Shown one piece after another: positions 6,776-16,200 of a stretch of DNA of 34,990 bases. Source of the stretch: an uncultured Prevotella sp. (lineage in GTDB: Bacteria > Bacteroidota > Bacteroidia > Bacteroidales > Bacteroidaceae); NCBI GenBank assembly GCA_905234845.1, contig CAJOIW010000020.1:43002-77991 (forward strand), given 5' to 3'. Under the pieces are notes generated by a model. That model was not told the origin of the DNA and made no database searches. It saw only the letters and a program-made list of their open reading frames with translations. Position numbers and translations under genes: made by a program. Positions within the stretch are counted from its first letter, which is position 1, and each line of letters opens with the position of its first letter.

Positions 6776-6852
6776 CCCCCATCCCCTCCCCGAAGGAGAG
6801 GTGGCTGCGTGAAGTTGGTTTTCCTCTCCTTCGGGGAGGTCAGGAGGGGTTA
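6773..6852 (-). repeat. Intergenic copy of the palindromic element (80 nt)
   Basis: The ends taacccccat.. and ..aggaggggtta are inverted repeats, and the interior has cctccccgaaggagagg followed by its complement cctctccttcggggagg. Read on the minus strand it matches the middle and right units of the element at 21327-21454. The first three bases are the stop codon of the preceding gene. As RNA it would form a long hairpin and may act as a terminator or attenuator before menD. Confidence 0.82.
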
Positions 6853-6876
6853 TGGCTCCTAAATGAAGAATAGAGA

Positions 6877-8481
6877 ATGTATTGCAATAAGGAAAACGTA
6901 AATATACTGACCGCATTGCTCGTGGCGCATGGTGTGCGGCGGGCTGTGGTGTGTCCAGGGAGCAGAAATGCGCCCATCGTGCATAACCTTCATGAGTGTG
7001 GCGATATTGTCTGCACACCCGTGACCGATGAGCGCAGTGCGGGATTCTATGCGCTGGGCATGGCTTTGTATGTTCGTGAGCCGGTGGTCGTGTGTGTCAC
7101 CTCGGGAACGGCCCTGCTCAACTTGATGCCTGCCGTGGCTGAGGCATTCTACCAGCATGTGCCGTTGGTGGTCATCTCTGCCGATCGCCCGCCACAATGG
7201 ATTGGTCAGCAAGACGGCCAGACCATTCCTCAGCCCGATGCCTTAGGGCGGTTTGTGAAGAAGGCAGTCATGCTTCCTGAAACACATGATAAAGAGACAC
7301 GGTGGTACTGCAACCGATTGGTGAACGAGGCTATACTGGCTACCCGCAAGCATGGCGGAGGACCTGTACATATCAACGTTCCCATCTCGGAACCGCTCTA
7401 TGAGTTTACGGTGGCGACATTGCCTGAGGAGCGGAAAATATGGTCGTGCTTTTCTCGCGAGCTAAACAAGGAAAACGAAGATGAGCTTCGCAGCCGACTG
7501 AATAAGGCACAGCGGCCGCTTATCGTGATGGGCCAGATGGAGATGGCCAACATGACCATGTTAGGTGCGACCACGATGAGCGGGAGAGGATTTGTGCTGT
7601 GTGAGCCCTTGTCGCAAGAAAATTCCTGCGGACTTGACGAACTGATGGAGGCTGTGGGCGATGATGAGCGTTTCGTACCCGACTTTGTGTTGTACACCGG
7701 TGGACATATTGTGAGCAAGCGGCTCAAGAAGTTCTTGCGTGGGCTTGACGATGTTGAGATGTGGCAGGTCAGTATCGATGGTGAGTTGAACGACACGTAT
7801 ATGCATGTCAGCTACGTGATGGAGGGCGATCTGACTACAAGTCCCGATTTGTTTAAGAATCCTGATGGCAGCGAGGGAGAGTATTATCGGCTTTGGGCGA
7901 ATGCATACGAATGGGTGAAACGACAGTTGTGCGAGACTCCATTGACTTATTCGGCAGAGGCAGTGGTGCGTCATTTTGAGCAACGGTTTGAACCACTGGA
8001 TTGTTTTGCCCTTCGCCATTATGCCAACAGCACGGCTATTCGTCTGGGTTGCCGCTATTCGCGTGAACACATTTTCTGCAATAGAGGTGTGAATGGTATA
8101 GAGGGAACGCTCTCGACGGCTGCAGGCATGTCGATGGTAGCCGACGATATTGTGGATATGGTGGTGTGCGTCGTCGGTGACTTGAGCTTCTTCTACGACC
8201 AGAACGCGTTGTGGAACGAAAATCTGCGTGGGAACCTACGCGTTCTGCTGCTCAACGATGGCGGTGGTACTATCTTCAACCGTTTTGACGGCTTGCGGCA
8301 AAGTGCGGCACACGACATGATTACAGGTGTCCATCATACCCATGCCGAAGGAATTTGCAGGCAGAATAACGTGGGCTACCGTTCGGCCTGTGACATGAAG
8401 ACAGCAGAAGAGGGTATCGAATGGCTCTTACGTAGCCATAGCGATACCCCCTTGGTGTTGGAAGTGTACTTCAACTCCTAA
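6877..8481 (+). CDS. menD: SEPHCHC synthase MenD
   Basis: 2-succinyl-5-enolpyruvyl-6-hydroxy-3-cyclohexene-1-carboxylate synthase. This thiamine-diphosphate enzyme condenses isochorismate with 2-oxoglutarate as the second menaquinone step. The N-terminal pyrimidine-binding domain shows VRRAVVCPGSRNAPIVHNL and the conserved DERSAGFYALGMAL, then VVCVTSGTALLNLMPAVAEAF and ISADRPPQWIGQQDGQTI. The C-terminal ThDP/metal domain shows NRGVNGIEGTLSTAAGMSMV and VVGDLSFFYDQNALWNENLR, then LLLNDGGGTIFNRFDGL. The 534 residues are close to family length. The ATG at 6877 follows a short stretch, aaatgaagaatagagaatg, of the simple-repeat type, without a clear Shine-Dalgarno. The stop directly abuts that of the convergent membrane-protein gene. 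Confidence 0.95.
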   Translation: MYCNKENVNILTALLVAHGVRRAVVCPGSRNAPIVHNLHECGDIVCTPVTDERSAGFYALGMALYVREPVVVCVTSGTALLNLMPAVAEAFYQHVPLVVISADRPPQWIGQQDGQTIPQPDALGRFVKKAVMLPETHDKETRWYCNRLVNEAILATRKHGGGPVHINVPISEPLYEFTVATLPEERKIWSCFSRELNKENEDELRSRLNKAQRPLIVMGQMEMANMTMLGATTMSGRGFVLCEPLSQENSCGLDELMEAVGDDERFVPDFVLYTGGHIVSKRLKKFLRGLDDVEMWQVSIDGELNDTYMHVSYVMEGDLTTSPDLFKNPDGSEGEYYRLWANAYEWVKRQLCETPLTYSAEAVVRHFEQRFEPLDCFALRHYANSTAIRLGCRYSREHIFCNRGVNGIEGTLSTAAGMSMVADDIVDMVVCVVGDLSFFYDQNALWNENLRGNLRVLLLNDGGGTIFNRFDGLRQSAAHDMITGVHHTHAEGICRQNNVGYRSACDMKTAEEGIEWLLRSHSDTPLVLEVYFNS

Positions 8482-8898
8482 TTACTTCAGTATTCGATAT
8501 TTGCCGATGACGGGCAGCTCCTTTGCCTTGCCGTTGGCGGCATTGATGATGCCAATAATGGCGAGGACGAGGAACACAAGTCCGAGTAGTGAGAAGATAG
8601 TAGCGATGAACACCAGCTTCCACGAAATGGCAATGAGAATGTGCAGGAAGATGTAGTAAACTACATAGAATGCGATGCTGGCGGCACACAGGAGCAATCC
8701 CTGATTGGCGTGGAAACGGGCAAACTTCGATTGGCTGGCTCCAATGAGGGGAACAAGCACGAGGATGCCGAGATAGGCCAGAATGGCCATCACTTTGTTT
8801 TGTTCGATGTCTTGCGGGTCGAACTGGTTAGTGGTGTCGGCGGTATTCGTTACGGCCGACAACTTCTCTTCGAAACTTTGTTGATTCTGATTTTCCAT
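8482..8898 (-). CDS. Small membrane protein, DUF4870-like
   Basis: A 138-residue protein with a hydrophilic N-terminus (about 35 residues, rich in Q, N, T) and three to four hydrophobic segments: VMAILAYLGILVLVPLIGA, NQGLLLCAASIAFYVVYYIFL, LVFIATIFSLLGLVFLVLAII. The motif KFARFHANQGLLL, then IINAANGKAKELPVIGKYRI at the end, is typical of DUF4870/Tic20-like membrane proteins of unknown function. It starts 20 bases after the stop of the OmpA-like gene on the same strand, so the two are probably one operon. It ends base to base against menD. Confidence 0.72.
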   Translation of the reverse strand: MENQNQQSFEEKLSAVTNTADTTNQFDPQDIEQNKVMAILAYLGILVLVPLIGASQSKFARFHANQGLLLCAASIAFYVVYYIFLHILIAISWKLVFIATIFSLLGLVFLVLAIIGIINAANGKAKELPVIGKYRILK

Positions 8899-8918
8899 AA
8901 TGCTATAGTTTGTAAAAT

Positions 8919-10229
8919 TTATTTCTTGATGAACTCTACGCGGCGGTTTTTTGCACGTCCAGCCTCGGTGGAGTTGTCGGCAACGGGGTCGTGAGAGCCC
9001 TTACCGACTGCACGAAGGTTGAATCCGTCTACGCCCATGCCTTCAAGAGCCTTTACCACAGCCTCGGCACGCTGCTGCGAGAGCGGGTCGTTGATTTTGT
9101 CGCTGCCCTGATTATCGGTGTGTCCCTGAACCTCGAAACGAGCAGAGGGATTGGCTTTCATGTAGTCGGCAATCTTCTGAATTTCGGTCATTGACTCAGC
9201 TTTCAGCGTGGCCTTACCCGTCTCGAAGAGAATATTGTTGGTTACGAATTTGCCGGTCTCAGCAATAGCACGCTCAACGGCGGAGATGTCGGTAGACTGA
9301 CGACCATAGAGCTCAACAGCACCCTTGCCGATACGGAAATTCTTAACATAGAGAGGCTTGCTTCCGCCACGTCCGAAGAGTGTTACCCATCCTGCACCTG
9401 GCTTTGCATTGGGAACGTTGATAATGCGCACACCGTCGACATAGAACTTGATGGCGCGTTTGTTGAACGACAATGCATAATGGTGCCACTGACCGTCATT
9501 AAAGGGACCGGCCTCAGCACTTGAGCTACCGTCTTTATGAGTATATGAAGGTTCGTTAGAGAGGCAGTAGTTGCAGGTAAAGGTGTGATTGTCATAACCG
9601 CCAAGATAGTATTCAATAGAGAACAGCTCGTTGTCTTGATGCTCGGTCTCGTGCATAATGTCGAGCTCAATGCCTGGTGCGCCATCCCTGTCGCTGTCAT
9701 CGAAGAGCATGTCGTATTCGATGGTAAAGACGTCGCCGAGATAGTTTTTAGAACCGTCTTTCATCAGTGGTGAAATCCAGCTGTCGTCTTTTGACATGGC
9801 GATACACTTCTCACCGTCGATGACGGCAATCTCAGCATTTCCGCGTACCAGGTCCCACTTTGACGGGAACTCGCCGACTTGCTCGCCTTGCATCTTATCT
9901 TCGAAGATTACCGTTGCGCCAGGCACAAAGTCGCTCTTCTGCTGTTCAATATTAGCTTTCTTCTTACCGCTTGTGGAGGTAGTTACCTCATCACTGCCGT
10001 TATCGCGCTGACTGTTCTTGTTCTTCTTGTCGGTTTTATTTCCGTCAATCACGTCGTCCACCGCGTCGTCTACCGTGCGGTCTACTTTGTTTTCGACCTT
10101 ATTCCTCACTGTTTCTACAGCTTTGTCCTTGATGCGGCCGAGGATTCCCTGAGCATCAGACTGAACAGAATAAGCAATGGCAATCAAGAAGATTGCCGTG
10201 GTTTTCTTGAGATTCGTCATATCAATCAT
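8919..10229 (-). CDS. OmpA-family protein with LamG-like domain
   Basis: A 436-residue envelope protein. A signal peptide (KTTAIFLIAIAYSVQSDAQG) precedes a charged, coiled stretch (RIKDKAVETVRNKVENKVDR...KKNKN, about 30-75). A concanavalin/LamG-like beta-sandwich follows at about 100-300; GQWHHYALSFNKRAIKFYVDGVRI is its hallmark. The C-terminal OmpA peptidoglycan-binding domain covers about 325-436: NNILFETGKATLKAES, FEVQGHTDNQGSDKINDPLS, QQRAEAVVKAL and the terminal AKNRRVEFIKK. The domain order suggests a protein linking peptidoglycan to a ligand at the outer membrane. Start may be the ATG at 10229 or, two codons later, at 10220. Its promoter box faces that of menB. The gene pair it leads splits the menaquinone genes. 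Confidence 0.88.
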   Translation of the reverse strand: MIDMTNLKKTTAIFLIAIAYSVQSDAQGILGRIKDKAVETVRNKVENKVDRTVDDAVDDVIDGNKTDKKNKNSQRDNGSDEVTTSTSGKKKANIEQQKSDFVPGATVIFEDKMQGEQVGEFPSKWDLVRGNAEIAVIDGEKCIAMSKDDSWISPLMKDGSKNYLGDVFTIEYDMLFDDSDRDGAPGIELDIMHETEHQDNELFSIEYYLGGYDNHTFTCNYCLSNEPSYTHKDGSSSAEAGPFNDGQWHHYALSFNKRAIKFYVDGVRIINVPNAKPGAGWVTLFGRGGSKPLYVKNFRIGKGAVELYGRQSTDISAVERAIAETGKFVTNNILFETGKATLKAESMTEIQKIADYMKANPSARFEVQGHTDNQGSDKINDPLSQQRAEAVVKALEGMGVDGFNLRAVGKGSHDPVADNSTEAGRAKNRRVEFIKK

Positions 10230-10255
10230 GTTTTTATAGTTGTATTATAATGCGA

Positions 10256-10263
10256 CAAAGATA
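10256..10263 (-). promoter_or_regulatory. -7 box TATCTTTG for the OmpA-like gene
   Basis: On the minus strand TATCTTTG fits TAnnTTTG and lies 26 bases before the ATG at 10229. It faces the menB promoter within the same 142-base divergent spacer. Confidence 0.6.
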
Positions 10264-10337
10264 GAAAGAAAAGTGTAAAGAATCGTATTTTTACATGTTA
10301 AAAAACTTAAATACAACGGTTTTCGGGTATTTTTTCT

Positions 10338-10345
10338 TACCTTTG
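10338..10345 (+). promoter_or_regulatory. -7 box TACCTTTG for menB-menC-menE
   Basis: TACCTTTG lies 26 bases before the menB ATG at 10372, and ggaaacagc just before the ATG may help ribosome binding. It gives the second half of the pathway its own promoter. Confidence 0.6.
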
Positions 10346-10371
10346 CATAGAAAACAAATGTAGGAAACAGC

Positions 10372-11193
10372 ATGAACAACCGAGAATGGAAACCTATCAG
10401 GGAGTTTGAGGAGATACTCTTCGAGGAGTATCATGGTATCGCAAAGATTACGATTAACCGACCGCGTTGGCGCAATGCCTTCACGCCGAAGACGACACAG
10501 GAGCTGTCGCAGGCGTTTGCCATGTGTCGCGAGTTGCAGCGCATCCGTGTGGTGTTGCTTACTGGTGCTGGCGACAAGGCTTTCTGCTCGGGTGGCGATA
10601 TGCATGTGAAGGGGCGCGGAGGCTATATTGACGACGATGGGGTGCCACGTCTGTCGGTGCTCGATGTGCAGATGCAGATTCGCCGGTTGCCCAAGCCTGT
10701 CATCGCCATGGTGAACGGCTTTGCCATCGGCGGTGGACATGTGCTCCATCTGGTTTGCGACCTCTCTATTGCGTCGGAGAATGCTACTTTCGGGCAGACT
10801 GGCCCGAAGGTAGGGTCGTTTGATGCTGGTTTCGGTGCCTCATACATGGCGCGTTGCATCGGACAGAAGAAAACACGCGAGATATGGTATCTCTGCCGGC
10901 AGTACTCGGCACAAGAGGCCTTAGAGATGGGGCTGGTGAACAAGGTGGTACCACAGCATCAGCTCGAAGACGAATGTGTGGCTTGGGCCGAGGAGATGAT
11001 GGAGCGGTCGCCATTAGCACTACGCATGATTAAGGCTGGACTTAATGCAGAACTCGATGGTCAGGCTGGAATACAACAGCTTGCCGGTGATGCCACCATG
11101 CTCTACTATTTTTTAGACGAGGCACAGGAGGGCGGCCGGGCTTTCTTGGAAAAGCGCAAGCCCGATTTTGATCAATATCCACAACTGCCATGA
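10372..11193 (+). CDS. menB: 1,4-dihydroxy-2-naphthoyl-CoA synthase MenB
   Basis: Crotonase-fold enzyme that cyclises o-succinylbenzoyl-CoA to 1,4-dihydroxy-2-naphthoyl-CoA. The 273 residues include the CoA-binding opening [17 protein letters not shown], the loop [19 protein letters not shown] (about 71-89), the oxyanion-hole segment [19 protein letters not shown], and [20 protein letters not shown], specific to MenB rather than other crotonases. The C-terminal [15 protein letters not shown] is also typical. The gene overlaps menC by 4 bases (ATGA), so the two are translationally coupled. Confidence 0.96.
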   Translation: MNNREWKPIREFEEILFEEYHGIAKITINRPRWRNAFTPKTTQELSQAFAMCRELQRIRVVLLTGAGDKAFCSGGDMHVKGRGGYIDDDGVPRLSVLDVQMQIRRLPKPVIAMVNGFAIGGGHVLHLVCDLSIASENATFGQTGPKVGSFDAGFGASYMARCIGQKKTREIWYLCRQYSAQEALEMGLVNKVVPQHQLEDECVAWAEEMMERSPLALRMIKAGLNAELDGQAGIQQLAGDATMLYYFLDEAQEGGRAFLEKRKPDFDQYPQLP

Positions 11194-12209
11194 AGATTGA
11201 CATCACCGAACGGGTGTTTCATTTCCGGCAACCGGCAGGAACGTCGCGTGGGGTTTACACAGAACGTCGCAGTTGGTTTGTGGAGGTGAGTGACGGTGAG
11301 CGGCGAATTGAAAATCGCCGCCTATGGGGAAAGGCAAATGTCGGTGAGTGTGCGCCATTGCCAGACTTGAGCTGTGACGCACGTCCAGACTATGCCGAGG
11401 TTTTGCGGGGGTTCTGCGATGAGGTGGAGCGTACGGGAGAGATTCCCTATGAGGCAATGCGTTCCTATCCGTCTATGCTCTTCGGTCTGGAAATGGCCAC
11501 CACTCATCACCCATCACTCATCATCCATTCTTCATATTCTATCCCTATCAATGGTCTTGTGTGGATGGGAACATTGGATGAGATGTATGCACGGGTAAAA
11601 GAGAAACTCGATGCCGGATTCCGGTGTGTGAAACTGAAGATAGGAGCTATCGACTGGCAGCAGGAGATGGAGCTTATACGTTTTGTTCGACAACACTTCT
11701 CAACGGAGCAAGTGGAGTTGCGTGTGGATGCCAATGGCGGTTTCTCGGTAGAGGATGCCCCGAGGCGATTGGAGGAGTTGGCCAAGTATGACATTCATTC
11801 TATAGAGCAACCCATTCGGCAAGGCCATTGGGTAGCGATGTCGCGGCTGTGTGGCATGACCCCATTACCCATAGCTCTTGACGAAGAGCTAATAGGTGTG
11901 AATACACGAGAGGAAAAGGTTCGTTTACTCGATATCATTCGTCCCCAATACCTTGTGTTGAAACCCTCGTTGCATGGTGGTATTCGCGGCACGACTGAGT
12001 GGGTTGCTCTGGCCCGTGAGCGTGGAATCGGAACATGGCTTACCTCTGCCCTTGAAAGCAATATCGGTCTATATGCCATTGCCCAGCTTGCCATTTGTTT
12101 ATATGGTTCTCACATTACCTTTCCTCAAGGTCTTGGGACAGGTCAGCTTTTCACTGACAATATTCCGATGCCGATTGAGATTAAGGGTGATAAATTGTGG
12201 GTGATGTAG
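11190..12209 (+). CDS. menC: o-Succinylbenzoate synthase MenC
   Basis: Enolase-superfamily enzyme that dehydrates SHCHC to o-succinylbenzoate. The catalytic set is visible: the KxK motif in [12 protein letters not shown], the metal ligands in VDANGGFS (Asp), SIEQPI (Glu) and ALDEELIG (Asp), and the second lysine in [11 protein letters not shown]. Then [19 protein letters not shown] and [11 protein letters not shown] complete the barrel. 339 residues is a usual length. Around residues 105-119 the text [14 protein letters not shown] is encoded by low-complexity actcatcacccatcactcat sequence (11503-11546) and replaces the usual loop between FGLEMA and [10 protein letters not shown]. The 4-base overlap with menB implies one operon. 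Confidence 0.94.
   Translation: MKIDITERVFHFRQPAGTSRGVYTERRSWFVEVSDGERRIENRRLWGKANVGECAPLPDLSCDARPDYAEVLRGFCDEVERTGEIPYEAMRSYPSMLFGLEMATTHHPSLIIHSSYSIPINGLVWMGTLDEMYARVKEKLDAGFRCVKLKIGAIDWQQEMELIRFVRQHFSTEQVELRVDANGGFSVEDAPRRLEELAKYDIHSIEQPIRQGHWVAMSRLCGMTPLPIALDEELIGVNTREEKVRLLDIIRPQYLVLKPSLHGGIRGTTEWVALARERGIGTWLTSALESNIGLYAIAQLAICLYGSHITFPQGLGTGQLFTDNIPMPIEIKGDKLWVM
11503..11546 (+). repeat. In-frame low-complexity insert in menC
   Basis: ctcatcacccatcactcatc followed by atccattcttcatattct is a chain of degenerate catc/ttcat units. It is translated as [13 protein letters not shown] between two conserved blocks of MenC. Confidence 0.6.
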
Positions 12210-12233
12210 AGGGTTTAGTGTTTATTTGATGTG

Positions 12234-13190
12234 ATGTCTTTAGAAGAGTTTTTAGCTGAATGGCACAATGACAGTCCGACACTACTCGTGCATACCAGTG
12301 GATCTACGGGCAAACCGAAACCGATGTGGGTGGAGAAGCGGCGTATGGAGGCCAGCGCGCGGATGACTCTCGATTTCCTTGGTTTGTGCGAGGGTGATAC
12401 CGCTTTGCTTTGTCTGCCTCTTGACTATATAGCAGGGAAGATGATGGTTGTGCGTTCGTTAGTAGGACATCTCCGTTTGTTGCCCATGCCGCCAAGCGGC
12501 CATCCATTATCCTCCACCTCTCATCCTTTACCCCTCATCACCTTTGCAGCCATGGTGCCCATGCAGGTTTACAACTCGATGCAGGTGCCAGAAGAATATG
12601 AACGGCTTCGGCAGATACGCCATCTGATTATAGGTGGCGGTGCTATAGATGAACGGCTTGAAAGGCGATTGCTTGATTTCCCTCATGCGGTATGGAGCAC
12701 TTATGGCATGACTGAAACGCTTTCTCATATTGCATTGAGAAGGCTGAATGGTGGGAGCGCATCATCGTGGTACACCCCCTTGCCTGGTATTCATGTAAGC
12801 GCCAATGAAGATGATTGCCTGGTAGTGGATGCTCCGCAATTGCATGACGGACCGCTTGTCACCAATGACATCGTCGAACTGTTGTCAGAAGGACGGTTCC
12901 GCATCTTAGGACGTAAAGATAATGTAGTTTGTTCTGGCGGTATTAAGATTCAGATAGAAGAGGTGGAGCGACGTCTTGCCACGCATTTGTCCTCTCCTTT
13001 TGTTCTTACAAAGTGTAAAGACGAAAGGTTAGGAGAGGTTTTGGTACTGCTGACGGAAGATCAAAATCTGAATGCCGTAGATGATATTTGCCGACGAGTG
13101 TTGCCCAAATATTGGCAGCCACGTGAAATCCGATTTGTAGAAAAGATTCCGATGACTGAAACGGGAAAAGTAAAGAGATCCTTTACTTAA
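12234..13190 (+). CDS. menE: o-Succinylbenzoate-CoA ligase MenE (short form)
   Basis: Acyl-AMP/CoA ligase that activates o-succinylbenzoate. The phosphate-binding loop LLVHTSGSTGKPKPMWV is at about residues 17-33. LCLPLDYIAGKMMVVRSL, HLIIGGGAIDERLE, VWSTYGMTETLSHIALRRL, the Asp/Arg pair in RFRILGRKDNVVCSGGIKIQIEEVE and the C-terminal lysine motif PMTETGKVKRSF follow. It is much shorter (318 residues) than MenE of Proteobacteria because the N-terminal subdomain is missing, which is usual in Bacteroidetes. GHPLSSTSHPLPLI (about 89-102) is encoded by a low-complexity stretch (12503-12541). A GTG one codon upstream (12231) is an alternative start. MenH and MenA are not in this window. Confidence 0.92.
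   Translation: MSLEEFLAEWHNDSPTLLVHTSGSTGKPKPMWVEKRRMEASARMTLDFLGLCEGDTALLCLPLDYIAGKMMVVRSLVGHLRLLPMPPSGHPLSSTSHPLPLITFAAMVPMQVYNSMQVPEEYERLRQIRHLIIGGGAIDERLERRLLDFPHAVWSTYGMTETLSHIALRRLNGGSASSWYTPLPGIHVSANEDDCLVVDAPQLHDGPLVTNDIVELLSEGRFRILGRKDNVVCSGGIKIQIEEVERRLATHLSSPFVLTKCKDERLGEVLVLLTEDQNLNAVDDICRRVLPKYWQPREIRFVEKIPMTETGKVKRSFT
12503..12541 (+). repeat. In-frame low-complexity insert in menE
   Basis: The text ccatccattatcctccacct followed by ctcatcctttacccctcat consists of degenerate catcc/ctcat units of the same class as the menC insert. It encodes HPLSSTSHPLPL between two conserved blocks. Confidence 0.55.
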
Positions 13191-13199
13191 TGGATAATT

Positions 13200-13260
13200 A
13201 AAAATTGAGAACGATGTTTAGTTCTTACAAAAGTGTTACTAATCATCGTTCTCAATTTTT
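13200..13260. terminator. Bidirectional hairpin terminator between menE and the barrel gene
   Basis: aaaaattgagaacgatg (13200-13216) and catcgttctcaattttt (13244-13260) are perfect 17-bp inverted repeats around a 27-nt loop, with A/T-rich outer ends that give a U-run in either direction. The position between convergent genes fits a shared terminator. Confidence 0.75.
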
Positions 13261-13264
13261 CAAT

Positions 13265-16200
13265 TTACCTCGGTCCTCCGAAACCGCCGCCACCGGGTGG
13301 GCGACCACCTCCAAATCCTCCAGGTCCGTCAGGAGGTCCTCCTTGGCCTTCAAAGCGTCCGCGACCGCCGGGGCCGTCTTCACCTGATGGGCGATCGCCC
13401 ATACCGCGACGGGCATTTCTGCCGCCGAAGGCGTTGAAGCGGAAGATGACGTGGACCATAGCATAGGAGTTGATAGCGTTGTATTCGGTGTCGGTGCGTG
13501 AGTAGGCGCTCATAGCGCGACTGAAGTTAGACTGCTGATGCAGAATGTCGTAAAGTTGGAGCGAGACAGTAAGTGGACGGCCTTTGAGAAAGCTTTGTGA
13601 GAGCTGGGCATTCCAGATGAGCTCGTTCGTGTTCATCGAATTGTCGTTGTAGCCCCGACGGCTGTTCATGTGCATATCGGTAGTGAGGCTCATTCCCCAA
13701 GGTGCAGAGGTGATGACTCGTCCACCGTAGGAGAAGTTCCAAACATCGAGCTTGCTCTGGCTTTGTAGCTTGTTGCGCGAGTGGCGGAACTCGAAAGATC
13801 CATCAGTCTCTACTTCGAGGCTCCAGTCGTTTTGCAGAGTCGGGCGGCAACTGAGGATGAGACGTTCATTGATGGTACTTGTACGGGTGTAGTTCTTCTG
13901 TACAGTAGAACCGCGGTCGAGGTTTATGTAGCCGACGGCATTGCTGTAGTTATAAGTTGTGAATGTACTGACATTCCAATGTCCGAGCGTATCGATAGAT
14001 TGGTTATAAGTCATCTGTGTTTGTACGTTCCAGTTGCCGTTGATGTTTTCTGGCCTCGTGGTTCGCCCACCGCTCTTCTCGTCATAGGTCACCATATTAG
14101 AAATAGAATTCCGTGTGGTGGAGTAGTTGATGCTTCCCTGTACAAAACGGAAATGTTTCTGCCAGTAGTTGTTGTAGAATAGCGAGAAGTTATTGGTAAA
14201 CGAGGGTTTCAGTCCTGGGTTACCTTTGGTGATGTTGAGCGGGTTGCTGTCGTCGGTGATGTCGAGCAGGTCGGTGATGGAGGGTTGCGAGGTGCTGCCT
14301 CGGTAGTTGATTTCGAGTCGGCTCTGTCTGTGGAAGCGGTAGCGGTAGCGCAGGGTGGGGGTGATGTTGGTCACGTGGCGCACGGTGTCGGTATAGACGC
14401 CTTGGTAGTTTTGAATGAACTTGGTCATCTGCGGCTGGACGTGTACACCCACATTGAAGTTGTATTTCTCACGAATCATGCGGAACATGAGTTCAATGTT
14501 GTGGATGTAGTTGGAGTATTCCGAGTAGCGACTCAACTTTTCATCGAGATAGTCTTCATAGGGGTTTTCAAGTCGGGCAAGATAGTTGTCCCAGCTACGG
14601 TATTGCGGTGTGAGACCAGCAAAGAAGTCTTCACCGAGGTTGGAAAAGTCGTAGGTGGAGCGTTCGCTTGTGGAGTGGCTGTAGTTGAATTGGTAAGAGA
14701 ATTGCAGGAAAGTGTTTTTCCACAGCGGCTCACTGTACGTGGTCTGTATGTTGTAGCTATAGTTCTTTGAGGGGGTGAGGTTGTAACGATTGGTCTGGTA
14801 GGTGGAGTCGTTGCCGAAACGGTCTTTCACCTGATAGAGGTGCACATTATTGGTTGACAGGTTGTTGCTCTTTTGCCGGTTATAGTTCATCTCACCGCGC
14901 AGGGTAATGTTGCGACCTTTCGAGTTCAGCTTGCGGTTGAGTTGTAGTGATCCGCCGAAGCGCCGTTGCTCATTATAGCTGATAGAGCTACCTCGTCGGT
15001 TGTTGATGGCGATACCTTGTACACCCATGTTGTCAAGGGCTTCTTGGTTGAGGGGGTCGGTAGTGTATTCGAAGGGATCGCTATTGAAGTTGGCTGATGT
15101 GTTGGTTGAGCGGCTGTCATTTTTTGAGAAACTCATCGTGGGTCGGAACATGATGTTGGTCATGGTGTCGGGCTTCCACTCAAAGCGCATCTGTGCGTTC
15201 CATGAGTCACTGCGTGAAAAGTTCTGATTGATGCTGTTGGAGAAAGACCCTACGGTCGATACGAAGTTTTCGCTTGATGATTTTGTGCGGGCATCACTGT
15301 TGTTGTGGTTCCAGCGCACGCTTCCGTTCATTTCAAGAATGTCTCTTCGTGTCTCGGAGTCTCTCAGATTGTAGTTGAAGTTCGTTCCAATCATTTTCGA
15401 CGAGTTCAGTCCGTTGCGGCTGCGTCCGAAGCCACCGCCTCGTCCTCCTCCGAAGCCCATGTCGTTAACGTTGTTGGCATTGCCGAAGCCCATCAGACGC
15501 AGGTCGTCTTTCATATATCCCACCATGGTACGTGCGGCGTAACGGTGGTGCGTGCCGAGGCCGAGGTCGGTGTTGCTCATGACACCTCGGTTCATGCCGC
15601 GTTTGATGCCGAAGTCGAGTGTGGCGGTCTCATTGCCGTCGTCGATGCCGGTGATGCGTGTGAGGTCGCTCTTCTCGTCGTAGACCTTAATGTTCTCAAT
15701 GATGGAGGTGGGCAAGTTTTTCATGGCTGTTTTGGTGTCGCCTGTCATGAATTCCTTGCCGTCGACTTTTATTTTCTTGATTTGCTTGCCATTTACGGTT
15801 ACCGTACCATCGTCGGAGACCTGTGCGCCAGGGAGCAACCGTACAAGTTCTTCGGCCACTGAGCCTTCGGGCACCTTATAAGCTGCCGAGTTGTAGAGCA
15901 ACGTGTCATCCTTGGCCACCACCTTCAGTGCCAAGGCTGTGGCGACAGCCTCTTTGAGCATGATGGCATCGGCACCCATGATGATGTCGCCCAATGCCAC
16001 GTCTTTGTCTTCGCTGACGGTGACATTCTTGAACATGGGCGAGTAGCCCACGCTGGTGAATTTCAGAATATATTTGCCGTTTTCCGGTGCGGCAATGGTA
16101 AACTTCCCTTCGTCGCCGGCCAGCACGCCTGTGACGTGGGTGCTGTCTTTATCAGCTTTCAGCAGTTGCACCGTAGTCCCCACCATCGGATCCTTGGTGT

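Noticed and set aside
13233..13466. Proline-rich plus-strand protein
   Set aside because: It is the antisense of the Gly-rich tail of the barrel protein and has no separate signals.
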